A stretch of DNA of 64,000 nucleotides. Origin: Hepsetus odoe. Its lineage: Eukaryota; Chordata; Actinopteri; Characiformes; Hepsetidae. Where the stretch lies: assembly GCA_017165825.1 (NCBI GenBank), contig CM029367.1, forward strand, positions 17,123,749 to 17,187,748, read 5' to 3'. The position numbers and the translations under genes were made by a program. Below the pieces are notes generated by a model, which was given only the letters and a program-made list of their open reading frames with translations, ran no database searches and was not told the origin of the DNA. Shown here one piece after another: positions 49,401 through 60,971 of the stretch. Every line of letters starts with the position of its first letter. The stretch's first letter is position 1.

Positions 49401-52400
49401 GTAACTATTCAGAATTACTTTAGTTTGAATGGGATTTATGATCTACTATTATTATTTCTCAAATAGGATGCTTCACATGGCCCGCCCAAACCATTGCTTT
49501 TACATTTTTAAAGGTATTTAGTCAGGTTTGCTTGTTTTGACAATAAGAAAAATGGGTTAATCCAATGCAAGGATTCACTATATCTATTACAAAACTGTTG
49601 GTCCAAATTAAATACATTACTACATTGTGCAGTTTCCTACATCCAGCATTTTAATGAAGCATTTTAATAGCACTGCGCTGTTGCTGGTCGTTGTTTATGG
49701 CATGTGGTCATGCTAGAGCTTTTCTTTCATTTCGTTCTTCCCTTAAACCTAACACGCAATTTGCATTTACTTGTTCATTTACAGTAATTTACTTGTTCCA
49801 ACAATAACCGCATTTTGTTAACTAGTTAATTTGGTAATGCTTAAAAAGGCAGCATTTTTTATTTTTCACTCTCTTGCATGACTGGCATAAGTACTATTAC
49901 TATGAATTTATAATTTCAGTGATTTTTAAAGTCAACCTGAATTGCAAACCATTAAATATTTACAAGAGACATATGTTATTCCGAAGGGTGTCGGAAGACA
50001 AAAATCATTTGTGAATAAAAAAAAATATATATATATATAGGTGTACATCAAAAATGTAGAACTTTTTAAAAACACCAGACTATATCAAAAACACCAGAAT
50101 TACCTGCTCTAAGGTGAGGTTTGCTCCGAGCACACAGAATGGCGTTAAACTTGGACTCATCTGTGCCCAGTTTATTTTCCCCTGCCTGATAAAGAGCCTA
50201 AAGCAGAACAAATGGTGTACATGGAGTGGCTGCTTTTGAGCTTACAAACACTTAACAGTAATAATAAGGGCTAAAATCAAAGTCATTACCTGAGCATCTT
50301 GCTTAGCTAATGAAATATCAACAGCCTCTCTCTCATCGCGATTGCCCTGTGATTTAAGAAAAAAATGCAAGAGTTAGTTTTTTTTATTTTTTATTTGGTT
50401 TCATCAAGTAAGATATAACTGAATTAAAATATACAAATACATTAAGATACTAGAAAATTTTAAACTCATATTTTATAACATACTAAAATGCATATAAATG
50501 TATATACGAAGAAACCAATAATCTAATTGTAAGGAATTCATAGGCTATATGAAGGCATTATTAAATGCTTATTGCATTTATAGAATGCTTTATTTGTTAA
50601 AATATATTAGAATAAAAAATCTCCTTCAAACACACCAAATATTGAAAAACCAAACCAAGAACTGGATGGAGCAAACAATGCGCTGAAACTGTTGATGGAC
50701 ACAAACTCTTAATTTATTGAAATTATATTTCTTTCTATTCCTAAAGTGAAAGTAAAAATGACAAATAGTCATTGTGAGCCCACAGCACAGCACTCAGTGA
50801 TCCACAATGGAACTCATTCTCTGCATTAAATCCATACCAACATGCAGCAGGGGGAGCAGTTTTGGGGACGGCATCTTATTCAAGGGCATCTCAGGGCAAC
50901 CTACTACTCTGGGATTCAAACCCTTGACATTCCAATCCTTCTGCACAAGGGTGTATGTTAAAGTGACTGGTGTTAAACCTTACGTTTTAACCAAGATGTC
51001 AAAAAAAAAACATTCATCTTTGAAATGACATGTCTGTGTTGCAACAGAGCTTTTTGAAACGCACACTAATTCTTACACTTTTTCTCTAATTATGAACTTT
51101 CCCCAAAAAGCAGTCCATATTTTACCTGAGCAAGTGAGACAAGCAGTCTGCGGAAATGCCCTGAAGTGTCTCCAGTGATGGCCTCCTCTAGTGCCTTCTT
51201 GTACTCTGGAAAAGACAAGAACCCTCTGGACGTTAGAAAATCCAGCATTTTCAATGCTGCCTCAAATTCAGACCCTACTATGAATGCCAGAGAGGAACTA
51301 TGCCTCACAGGAAATTCAAAAGTCTAATTGTTGGGTGTGGTAACAGAAAAAGTACAAACCAGCTTTATAGACTTGATTGATTTCTCTGATTTCTGCATTG
51401 GAGCGAGAAGATAGGATCTCAATCAGACAGGCTTCATCGGTCCCTGCTCCCTGTCCAGAACCAAATCAACACATTTTATGATGAATTAGGCCCAATTATA
51501 CATCCTGTGGCTTAGCAGTCACCAGTTAAGTTACTATGATATGTGCACAGTACAGTATATATCAACCATAATTAAATGCAAATTAAAAACCCTGTCTCAA
51601 AAAAAAAAAAATTCATAGTGCTAATGTATATTATTATAATAGAAATAGGTCTTGGTTAACTTTAGAAAACATACAAACCTTAATTGCCTCTCTTAGCTCA
51701 GATGCATCAAACTGAGAAGGAGTCTTCAACATTGCTAGCACCACCTTCTCAAAGTTTCCAGAAAGCTCAGACTTCAGATCCTTAACCAAGTCCTGAAAAA
51801 ATTTGTAATACAAAAATAATCAGTTAAAGATTTCAGATCAGGAGATCAAGAGGTCAAAAGGTGTGCTATTTGCCTAAAGTACTAAAATATCAGTGCATGG
51901 ACAAAGAGTATGAAGAAATTAAATTGACAGTAAAAATAATTGAGGCATTGATAAATGCTAAAGATACCTATCTTCTCACAAGCAAAGATTACACTATATT
52001 AGCCTTTATTACACCTTATATTCTATATTATTCTTCATTACTTTTTTTTTACCTTTCCATATGCAGTCTTGTATGTAATTAGGAGAGGTACACGTTGCTT
52101 GTTGGAGCGACTTCCAAGAAGGTTAATTATAGCCTGTTCATCAGTGCCTGCAGAAACATGTCAATCTCCAAGTCAACTAACACATAAAACCAGAAGGTGA
52201 AGTGAAAAGTTAAGAAATAGCCAATTTCCTTTGGAAATTTCATCCTCTCTGTGAAATAACCAGAAAACCCTCAGAAAGGAACCATTCCACTGAGCCAGCC
52301 AGAATAACCTAAAACCTTAAATCTAACCTTAACAGTGTAGCAGTACTATGCAAAGCCAGGCCACTAATACAAAAGAGATCATTTTACAGTAACAAAGTAA

Positions 52401-52535
52401 CATGAGAATAAAAATGTAAGCCAAAAAAAAATATAAGATATATTCACCAAAACCCTTCATCGCCTTCCTAAGAACCTCTGCATCTTTTAATGGATCCGCT
52501 CCAGGAAAGTCGACAATGGTTCCTCTGAATCCACG
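46417..52535 (-). CDS. anxa11: anxa11 exons encoding the four annexin repeats
   Basis: Residues about 234-551. Each repeat shows the endonexin-type Ca2+ loop: repeat 1 KGFGTDEQAIINLLGSRSN, repeat 2 KGAGTDEACLIEILSSRSN, repeat 3 NKLGTDESKFNAILCARS, repeat 4 KGLGTKDNTLIRIMVSRS. Acidic caps follow in TGDTSGHF (repeat 2) and SGDTSGDY (repeat 4), the usual type-2 site ligands. The protein ends LLKLCGGSD. All four repeats look intact, so calcium-dependent membrane binding should be retained. Confidence 0.95.
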
Positions 52536-55500
52536 CTACATGTAAAATGGCAAAGAAAATTTTTTATAAAATAAGTATTATTGTGAGGTATAAGGTCAAA
52601 GTGGGACACTTACATTGAGAGGGGGAACCACTGGAGCAGCTCCTCCAAACCCTCCTCCGTAGCCAGGCATGGATGGATTTGGAGATGGGGCTTGTGGGTA
52701 GCCTGGCATGGATGGATTGGTTGCAGGGGCCTGGGGATAGCCTGGCATGGATGGATTGGGTGCAGGGGCCTGGGGATAGCCTGGCATGGATGGATTGGGT
52801 GCAGGGGCCTGGGGATAGCCTGGCATGGATGGATTGGGCACCGGGGCCTGGGGATAGCCTGGCATTGGTTGACCTGGAGCTGGGCCTCCAGGATATGCTG
52901 TCCCTGGACCCTGAGGCATGCCTGCTCCTGGCTATAAGGAACATTTCAAAAGTGTTGTCAGTTGGGGGTTCAAAGCTTTCAAGAGGTCAAATAAAAAACA
53001 CTGAAAATCTACATTTGTACTTGGAGATCTAGTACAAATGTAAATGTAAGTTAAAAATGTATTTTAGATAAATCAGAATGTAATATTAAATATGTAATAT
53101 TAAAATGTGACGCACCACTGACTGGCATTTTATCTTAGTAAATATACAAGAGGATTGAACCTGTATAATATATGTATAAATGTATTCTTTGAATAAATGC
53201 ATTTTTTTGAAGCAGAATACTTGTTTGAGTAAATTTTCTAACTTCAAAGTTGTACTTTTGTATAAATTACTAAGCAAAATGTTTTTTTGAATGAATGAAT
53301 GACAAAGTCTTTGGTCACTGTCTGATTTTAACATGTAGGTTCAAAATTATTTCTAAACTATGTCCAATGCAAATTACAATTAGTACAAAGTATAATTACA
53401 TAATATAATTATTAGTATAATTACAATTAGCTTGTGACAGACATTCAGATAATATTTTGCCAAGTTTGTTGTACATTGTTTTGTACATACTGTTCAGTAA
53501 ACATCCACGCTTCTGTCTGATATTATTGAGATTATTCATTATTCTTGCTGAGAGTAGCCTCATCTAATAACAGTAAAATACACAACAACTGAAGAGAGAA
53601 GAAATATTGTTAAGCGGTTATTACATACATGTATATGTATGTAATATACATACATATATATTACATACATGTTTTTCATTGTGTACTGTAATTTTACAGG
53701 GATTACTTTGAACTTTAGAGTCAGTATCATTTATCAGCCTGTTTGCTAACTACTAACATAGTTAATGTGCTGTAATGATGGCACCTTATGGAGATTTTAG
53801 AACAAAGCATCGAGGTCATTTTTTTATTTGTGTGTAGCACTGACGAAAAGACAGGAAGCAGAGCTGGAGGCGTCAGAATTACAGATTGTTGGGTGTGATG
53901 TTGGGTATGACGAGGACAGACAGGATTAGAAATAAGTAAAGTAGAGGGCAGCTCAGGTTAGATGTTTTGAGGAAAGAGTTAGAGAAGCAAGGTTGCATGG
54001 CTTTGGACATGTCCAGAGGAAAGACGAGGATTATATCGGAAGGAGGATGTTGAAGATGGAGCTGCCAAGAAAGAGGAAAAGAGGAAGACCAAAGAGGAAG
54101 TTTGTGGACGTGGTGAAAGAGGACATGCAGGTAGTTGGTTTGAATGAGGAAGATGCAGAGGACCAGAAGAAACTGAAACAGATGATCCGCTGTGGCGACC
54201 CCTAAACAAGAGCAGCCGAAAAAAGAAGCAGATTTGTGTGTAGCAATTTTACACTGAAGATTTGAGCTTAAGACAAAGCTTCGCTGAATATGACAGTTTC
54301 TAGGTAATGTTTGCTGGATTGCTTGTAAATCTTTACATTTAAACAATTTAGGTGGTTTTCCCTGTCACTTCTGCTTAACACTGCTAAGCACTACAGACCA
54401 AGACTGTATAAAATATGTTATTGTGAAAAATGAGGGACTACTGTAATATCAGTAAAATGTAATAGTCTACAATTGCTTAAGTCACGAGGTAAAAAATGTG
54501 TAAAGATGTTTAAAAGACCCGATTCAGTACACACCTGCAGGGAATGACACTTACCATTGGAGGCATGTTGCCTGGATTAAATCCAGGATTGGACAGATTA
54601 TCAAGGCCGATTCCAGGCATTCCAGGCGCAACCGGAGCTCCCCAGCCACCTTTAAATACATCAAATAAATGTACAATCAGTGGTTAGATTGGTGCAGTTC
54701 CTTGCAGGATTCCTTGCCTTATAGCAAAGAAAAACAGAAACAGAGCTTGCCAATATAACAGTGCATCATCTTTCATGTCACTAGATATTCTCCCAGAGCA
54801 GTTTTTATTAATGTGATGTAAATTTGGAGCACGCCTGCAGGTCCATTCATTATGAAACATTCACATCATGTAAAAAGAACAGCTGTTTACAAATAAAAAA
54901 ACAATTTAATTAAATTAAAATGAAGTTACGGATGAATGTATGAATGCATTACTCGCCAACTGTTGGGTTATTCAAATGATCAGTACTTTAAAAAGCTAAA
55001 TGAATAATCAATAAATTAAACTAACAATGCAGGTAAAAAAAAGACCAAATAGAAACAATAAAGCAGTATGATTTACACAAAGTTTGTTTAGGCTTTTGTA
55101 GAAAATATAAAGTTTGAGCAATCGCTGTTTAAACCTCTTAAATGCTGAAAGGCCAAATTTATTTTTAATCTATTTTGGAAATAGTCCTTATAGCTACAGT
55201 TACACACTGGTTACTGCTCTGTGGTAGTGGCCTCATTATCATTCGGAAAAGAGTGAAGGTTTTATTTAGCTAGAAGGTGTAAAGTGGCACATGGCTGAGA
55301 AGTGATAGGACGCTTTACGAAAAGACGCATTAAGGAAGAGAAGAAGTAACAGAGAGGCTCTGGAGAAGAGAGATCTACAGCTTGGGGGCAGCAAACTTAT
55401 ATGCACTGGAGTCTATAACACTCAGTCTGAGTTTTGGGACAGACAGCAAACATGAGTGAATATCAGAGACTGAGGAGTTATGGAGTGGAGTAATTTATAA

Positions 55501-56502
55501 ATAATTCTGATAAAGAGGAGGTAAAATTTAGTGCTTTAAATTTAAACAGCAGATTGAACAGGAAGCCAGTGAAATTAAAGGAAGATAGGAGTGGTGTGTG
55601 CAGATGGTTTAGTGTGGGTAGGACTGAATATATGTACACATCTCATAGTTTCAGTACGAGTTCAAATCTAACCTAAGAATGAAAGAAAATTCTATTTTAA
55701 ACATTTAAATCAAACAAAACTTCAAATATTTTAACAAAACAACTATTGAAAAAATCAATGAAAATGTTTAAATAAAAATGATACTTAAACTGAAACTCAA
55801 AATCAAGGAAAAAAGGTTTGCCTTAAACAATACTGGGATTCTCCTTTTTATGGATAAATGCTTTACAAAGCCACAAGACAGACTGGTCACACAAGCTGAA
55901 CACTGACACACCCACACTTGGAAACTATGATGCACTAAGAAAAAAATGCTACTTGTGCTTTCTAATTGTTCTGAGAAACACAACAGCTTAATATAATCCA
56001 TGTGATCTGCACACACATATATACACTAAATGTACACAGAGCTATTCAGCTGTGGACCTCGCGGCAGGAATAAGAGAACGAGGTCTGCCAGTTGACTGTG
56101 TGCTGGTCTAACAAATGGTCCTCGTCAAACACTGGAACAGCACTTCCCATTCATGACATGTTTTCAACAGCACATGTTGGGTTACCATGGCTACTGCACA
56201 CTGGAAAATAATGTACCTGCAGGAATAGAAGGGTAGGCACCGGGCTGTGGAGGAAAGGCTCCAGGCTGTGGAGGATAAGCACCAGGCTGAGGAGGATACC
56301 CGCCTGCTTGAGGTGGGTAACCACCGGCCTGAGGGGGATAGCCCCCGGCTGAAGGAGGGTAACCCCCAGGCTGGGGAGGGTAACCACCAGGCTGGGAAGG
56401 GTAACCACCAGGCTGGGAAGGGTAACCACCAGGCTGGGGAGGGTAACCACCAGGCTGGGGAGGGTAACCACCAGGCTGGGGAGGGTAGCCAGGATAGCTC
56501 AT
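46417..56502 (-). CDS. anxa11: Annexin A11, complete, 14 coding exons
   Basis: Annexin A11 is a cytosolic/nuclear Ca2+-dependent phospholipid-binding protein, known to act in midbody completion and in tethering RNA granules to lysosomes. Coding exons (gene order): 56502-56217 (exon acceptor at 56510), 54649-54555, 52931-52614, 52535-52448, 52147-52053, 51792-51679, 51450-51360, 51205-51126, 50346-50290, 50197-50104, 48651-48556, 47264-47206, 46886-46764, 46476-46417. All junctions are GT-AG and in phase. The total is 1656 nt, 551 residues; the human protein has 505, the extra length being N-terminal repeats. Identity with A11 rather than A7 rests on the MSYPGYPP start, the GIGLDN island and core sequence such as NEYQHMCGRDIEKSI and KKILLKLCGGSD. 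The start is the first ATG in the exon, 8 bases after the acceptor. Teleost a/b copy not decided. Confidence 0.96.
48837..48858. repeat. (AAT)n microsatellite
   Basis: Seven or so ATA/AAT units within the anxa11 intron 48652-50103. Confidence 0.85.
50743..50950 (-). mobile_element. SINE, family A, in anxa11 intron
   Basis: Recognised by AAAGTGAAAGTAAAAATGAC and AATAGTCATTGTGAGCC at one end, ACATGCAGCAGGGGGAGCAG, and TCAGGGCAACCTACTACTCT. The tRNA-like head is diverged or truncated. Confidence 0.75.
52614..54649 (-). CDS. anxa11: anxa11 coding exons 2-3: GIGLDN island and 13-residue repeats
   Basis: The first of these exons (54649-54555) encodes GGWGAPVAPGMPGIGLDNLS, containing the island shared with mammalian A11. 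The next (52931-52614) encodes five copies of a 13-residue unit, MPGYPQAPxPNPS, followed by MPGYGGGFGGAAPVVPPLN. The intron between them carries a LINE fragment at 53844-54232. Confidence 0.94.
52658..52862. repeat. anxa11: 39-bp coding minisatellite in anxa11
   Basis: About five tandem copies of a 39-bp unit beginning GCCTGGCATGGATGGATTGG on the plus strand, each encoding MPGYPQAPxPNPS on the gene strand. Two or three central copies are almost identical. Because 39 is a multiple of 3, gain or loss of units keeps the frame. Confidence 0.95.
53844..54232 (+). mobile_element. Non-LTR retrotransposon 3' fragment
   Basis: The frame at 53993-54205 encodes the C-terminal tail of a LINE polyprotein: HGFGHVQRKDEDYIGRRMLK, then RKRKRGRPKRKFVDVV and KQMIRCGDP, followed by GAGCAGCCGAAAAAAGAAGC, a 3' end very common in fish genomes. 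Upstream, the phrase GGACAGACAGGATTAG also belongs to it but is out of frame. No catalytic domain remains. It lies in an anxa11 intron, antisense to the gene. Clade is not certain from this tail. Confidence 0.85.
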
Positions 56503-56510
56503 TTTGTCCT
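56217..56510 (-). CDS. anxa11: anxa11 exon 2 (first coding): YPPQPGG tandem repeats
   Basis: Residues 1-95: after MSYPG come about twelve imperfect 7-residue units (YPPQPGG, variants YPSQPGG, YPPQAGG, YPPQPGA, FPPQPGA), each a 21-bp DNA repeat. This is the Pro/Gly/Tyr low-complexity N-terminal domain that in annexin A11 drives condensation. The 8 bases between acceptor and ATG imply at least one upstream non-coding exon. Confidence 0.95.
56240..56495. repeat. anxa11: 21-bp coding minisatellite in anxa11
   Basis: Roughly twelve 21-bp units of GGGTAACCACCAGGCTGGGG type plus one base, encoding YPPQPGG variants. Units nearest the start codon are the most uniform. Confidence 0.95.
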
Positions 56511-57888
56511 CTGCAATGAAAACAGAGTGAAATCTCTTAGGATTACATGACATATGATACACTACACAAACACGCATATACTGGCATACAGTACAGCACA
56601 GGCTGGTCATCTCGGAAAAAAAATTTTATTAATTAGATTACCTTTGCAGAAAGCAGATTTGTCCAAATATTAACACAGACAGATAAGAAATTAAATTTAA
56701 AAATCTACTTTTAATTTGTGTCTAAAAGAGTGTTTAACTGCTCACCCTTCTCATCGAGGAAACTGTGTTTTTAAAGTACCACCAAGTAACTAGTCTAATT
56801 GCTAGACTAAATCCAAAAAACTAAATGCTTTAGCTTCAAGAGTCATAATATATAACAGAATGTCCTGTACTCATTAAAAATGCCCTTTGAGAAGAAAAAT
56901 GGTAACTACAAACAGAAAATGCCAAGCTGCATAAAATAGAAGCTAGCTGTAATCAACATACTCTTGAATTTGCATTTGAAACTGACTGGATGCTTTTCCA
57001 CACACCTCATTCATTATTTATATTACCAAAACATTTTTAGAGATACAACCTTCGCAGTGAAAAACTTTAGTTATGCAAGAAACTCAACCTTTTGTCTGTG
57101 ATTTTTACTTTTTGGTCAATGCTTTTTGATGCAAACGATGTTGTAGAGAACAACAAAAGCCATTGTGTCTTTAACCTGACTAAGGTCTTCCATGAAAAAT
57201 CCCAAGACGGTACAAAAGGATCGCTGGGTTGTGCTGCAACTCTAGCAGGTTTCTGAACTCAAATTCAAATTAGCATGTGGCAAATAACTTGAAGGTGTGG
57301 TTAAGGTTTTTTGTTGTGTCACATACAGGTGTGTAAACTGCCAGCTTCCTGCAAGTGTTAAATAAATAAATAAATAAACTATATTGAATCGCTGTTGTTT
57401 TGAAATATAAAAATATAAACAGCAGTATAAATGGAGAAGATTCTAACTTTCTCTTTGCATTTGATTCAACATACTACTGGCAACAATAACGAAAAAGCTC
57501 TAGGAGCAAAAAGGCAAAGGACCTCTCGAGCCATTTAATTAGGCTGTCATGTCTCAACACATTTTCATTAAACCTTTCCGTTGAGCAAAACTGCACTGCA
57601 GTAGATAAAAGTGCCCTCCGGCACGCTGGCACATCTCCTCTCAATAAGCTTTCTATCTTCAATGGCAGAATTTAAAGCACGAAACAAGTGCAATCACCTG
57701 GCTTGCTTCCAAACTGCAAAAAAACCAACAAACAAACGAAAAACAAATAAACCAAAAAACATTGTCGGACTTGCCAAACATCTAGCCCGACTGCTGTCTC
57801 AGATCTAAGTAACAGATGACTGCCCGGAAATATATGATGAAAAAGACTGCAGTTATAAAAAAGGTATAAGCCTAAAAAGTAGAAAATT

Positions 57889-58027
57889 CCCCGGGCGCTT
57901 TCAATAGCTGCCCACTGCTGCACGGGTTTGAGTGTGCATGGGTAAAATGCAGAGGTCCAATTTCGTTGTGGTTCATGTGTGCTGTGCCGTGACCTCGCAA
58001 TGACAAGGGTAGTCACTTTCACTTTCA
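57889..58027 (+). mobile_element. SINE, family A, 5'-truncated
   Basis: Only the 3' half is present: CCCCGGGCGCTTTCAATAGC, TGCAGAGGTCCAATTTCGTT and the tail CAATGACAAGGGTAGTCACT. Confidence 0.85.
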
Positions 58028-58800
58028 TATAAAGAGAGACAAAGCATTGGTTATTTTATTAAAATAAAAGGTACAATATATCACAGGTTTACAGCGAATC
58101 TAGCATTGCAATGTATACAAATGATGCTAGTTTATTGGCTAATTTATTTTTTATCAAATATATTCTAATCTATACTGCTGGCTCAGAAGCGTAAACGATT
58201 AATATGGTGTTACAATTCACATGCACACAATATTAAACATGGCATTGCATTACACTTAAACTTGCCCAACGTGCCACTGTGACTCATTTTAATTAGTGGC
58301 CACTCTTACCCAGAGTAACCGAAGTGCTTCATAAAACACCCCAGAAACACACATCTTAGAGTCTGCCACCTGCTTTGCATTTTGTAGCCATGGAGAGCGG
58401 CATTTGAATAGAGACACACACTTCATCTGTAGCCTTATCAGCGGATTCCTCCCATCACTGAACATGTAGGAGCATTGCATGCTGGCAGCATTTGCACTGC
58501 CATAAACTTAAACTGTCCAGCAGAATGTGAGCAAACATCATTTCATCAGAAGTCTTGCTTGTCTCATGTTGCACCACTGTCCTGTTAAAACTGCCACTAG
58601 TTCCACTGTGTACTAGTGTAAGGTTGGGATGGACAAAAAAAAAAAAAAAAAAAAGAGACTTGGAAGGAAACAGAAATTAATTTCAAGAAAATATATACTT
58701 CAACAAAGCAATGTACTGTAAATATGTGTAAAAAGAAAACAAAAACAAAAACAAAAAAAGTCGCCATTATATTTTCCTGAAATAACGAATAAAAAGTTGG

Positions 58801-59031
58801 CAGCAGTGGCCGAGTGTTTAAGGATAGGCTCCAGGATCCGAAGGTCATGGGTTCAAATCCCGGACCAGTGGGTTGCTCTGATGGACTTTTAAGCAAGCTA
58901 CCGTCCCCACCACTGCTCCCCGGGCACTTTAAATAGCCGCCCCCTGTAGCATGTGTGCAGAGGCTACATTTTGTTATGTTTCACTGTGTGCTGTGACACG
59001 TTTCACAATGACAAATAGTCACTTTCTCTTT
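58801..59031 (+). mobile_element. SINE, family A, full length
   Basis: Head CAGCAGTGGCCGAGTGTTTA, consensus B-box GGTTCAAATCC (58850-58860), body GCTCCCCGGGCACTTTAAAT and tail CACAATGACAAATAGTCACT. Confidence 0.88.
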
Positions 59032-59160
59032 AAAAAACCTGCTTCATTTGGGTCAAGTGTATGAACCTGGATCCTGCAGACGTCACATTTGATCACTAGA
59101 GCAGAGAAAAATTCCAAGGGACTTTTTTAGCCCACGGTTCTCTGCTCTTCAGGCTGTTTC

Positions 59161-59353
59161 ACATTTACATTTACAGCTTTTAGCAGTCGCTCTTATCCAG
59201 AGCCCCTTCCAGTTCCTGATTACAGGACAGGCCCCGGAGCGACTCAGGGTGAAGGGTCCTCAGGAGCCCGGGGTGCTGGTGCTGGTGCTGGAGGTGGGGT
59301 TTGAACCTGCGACCTCTTGGTCCATAGCAGAGTCTCCTACCTGCTTACTACCT
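59161..59353 (-). mobile_element. SINE, family B
   Basis: On the minus strand it has a B-box GGTTCAAACCC (59307-59297) and the tail CTCTGGATAAGAGCGACTGC followed by TAAAAGCTGTAAATGTAAA, matching the copy at 43536-43743. Confidence 0.85.
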
Positions 59354-59872
59354 GCTCTGGTTCGGTCTTCTGGAGTATCATGTTAGAAAAGTACTGCATG
59401 TACAGACATTCAGCCCATATTCACATAGACTTACTACAGATTTTTTAAATAGGACTTAAACTGTAATGTCCACACGAGAGCGCGCAGAAGGGAGAGAAGG
59501 CTAAATTAGGAAGACTCGAGGGTCGCCAGTGGTCTCTGCTGAGTGGCGAGATTGACAGACAACAACCCCGCCCTGCACGTCGGAGGCGGCCCAGGCCTCG
59601 GCTGTGTTCAGCTATCGCCCCGTGGAAAAACAGGCCAGGCTATGGTCCACTGAAGTTTTTCTACGTCCCGCTCTCCCAGTCATTTCAAGTGTGTGTTGCC
59701 GGATGACACGACACGCATGCCAGCAGCGTCCCGCACACGGGTCAGCACGGAGCAGACAAAAACACAGCGCGAGCCACTGACATTCTCCAGGAAAACCGTG
59801 AAAACACGAATGGAGAGCTGGCCGGGAGACAGAGCAAAAGGAGAAAGTTCTCAGGGTGAAAGTTGTACTTAC

Positions 59873-60060
59873 ATATCCCGATCAGCGCGCAGTTTCAGCC
59901 GAGTTTACAGACAAACCAACAGGAAACAAACTGAAACTCCTCCGGGGGGGCGGGGCTGCGTGTTGGAGGACTCCTCCTGCGCAGGAATAACGCAGCCATT
60001 GCGTGGAAACACGCGTTTGTTTCCAGATGACTAATAATATGCGCATTGCAAATACAAACA
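59873..60060 (-). promoter_or_regulatory. anxa11: anxa11 promoter and non-coding exon 1
   Basis: A consensus donor CGGGATAT|GTAAGT at 59873/59872 on the gene strand ends a likely non-coding first exon that would splice to 56510. GC-boxes (CCCCGCCCCCCC on the gene strand) lie at about 59947-59959. The surrounding 59.47-60.03 kb is CpG-rich. No TATA box is evident, so the start site is not set. Confidence 0.6.
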
Positions 60061-60348
60061 CTGAGACGCAGTACTTAAGGACAGCTTTTGGACAATTCAT
60101 AAATGTACAGGCTTAACCTTAGCTCGAAATGAAGCTTGTACAACAAGTTTAGAAATGAGAAAAGCCTGTTGGAAAATTCACAGCTTCAAGATTAATGTAT
60201 ACCTTGAGTGAAGATGGCATAAATCCCAATGGGAAAAGAAGTGAGGGACTGCTGGACATTTCTCAACATGCTGCTGAACTTCAGCCCAAAGGGAAGGGCA
60301 GCCTTGGGGAAAGATTCAACATTTTTGTCCCAAACAACACAACAGGCA

Positions 60349-60573
60349 GGGCAGTGGTGGCCTAGTGGTTAGGGATTTGGCCACAGCACCAAAAGATTGT
60401 GGCTTCAAACCTCTTACCAGTAGGGTGCCCTGAGGTACCCTTGAGCAAGGTACTGTTCCTGTCACTGCTCCCTGGGTGCTTTCATAGCTGCTGCATGGGT
60501 TAAATGCAGAGGTCCAATTTCATTGTGGTTTGCTTTGACCTTGCAATGACAAGAATAGTCACTTTGACTTTCA
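60349..60573 (+). mobile_element. SINE, family A, full length
   Basis: A-box GTGGCCTAGTGGTTAGG (near 60357), B-box-like GGCTTCAAACC (60401-60411), body GAGGTACCCTTGAGCAAGGT and tail GACAAGAATAGTCACTTTGA. Confidence 0.9.
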
Positions 60574-60859
60574 CACCCCTTTAAAATGTATCATAATTAA
60601 GTCATCCATTGTTTAAGTGATAGAGGAAAGGTATTAAAAAGACTAAGTTATAGTATAACTTATTTTCTGCATAAGGAAATGTCATTCCTGAATGACAGAG
60701 ATTTGTTAAAACAACATTAATGAGTCCAGTATTTTGTTCTGATAATATTGTCCATGCAAGACTCGAACACTCAATCCATTTCTTAACATAAAAAACCAAT
60801 TTTGAACAAGCAGAGGAGTAGCAAGTGATTTTTACACGCACGCACATTAAATTGTAGTC

Positions 60860-60971
60860 AGTCATTGTCTGCCACTTGTCCCAAGCAGGGTCGTGCTGGA
60901 GTCCATCCCAGCTCACACAGGGTGAAGGATAGGGGACACACCCTGCACAGGTCACCAGCCCAGCGCAGGGA
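60860..60971 (-). repeat. Fragment of a dispersed fish repeat
   Basis: On the minus strand: CAGGGTGTGTCCCCTATCCT, TGAGCTGGGATGGACTCCAG and CACGACCCTGCTTGGGACAA. This GGGATRGRCTCCAGCACGACCC phrase is a widespread 3' end of fish interspersed repeats. A SINE abuts it at 60972. Confidence 0.65.

Larger units (their letters stand above)
56511..59872 (-). other. anxa11: anxa11 first intron
   Basis: Runs from the non-coding first exon to the first coding exon. Contains a partial SINE (57889-58027), a full SINE (58801-59031), a family B SINE (59161-59353) and an (AAAT)n tract near 57360. A further non-coding exon could be hidden here. Confidence 0.6.

Noticed and set aside
52673..53032. Plus-strand open frames of 119 and 81 residues with WHGWIG-type repeats
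   Set aside because: They are the antisense reading of the anxa11 39-bp coding minisatellite. The minus strand has splice sites and homology.
56247..56519. Plus-strand frame rich in GNHQAGEG repeats
   Set aside because: Antisense shadow of the YPPQPGG repeat exon.
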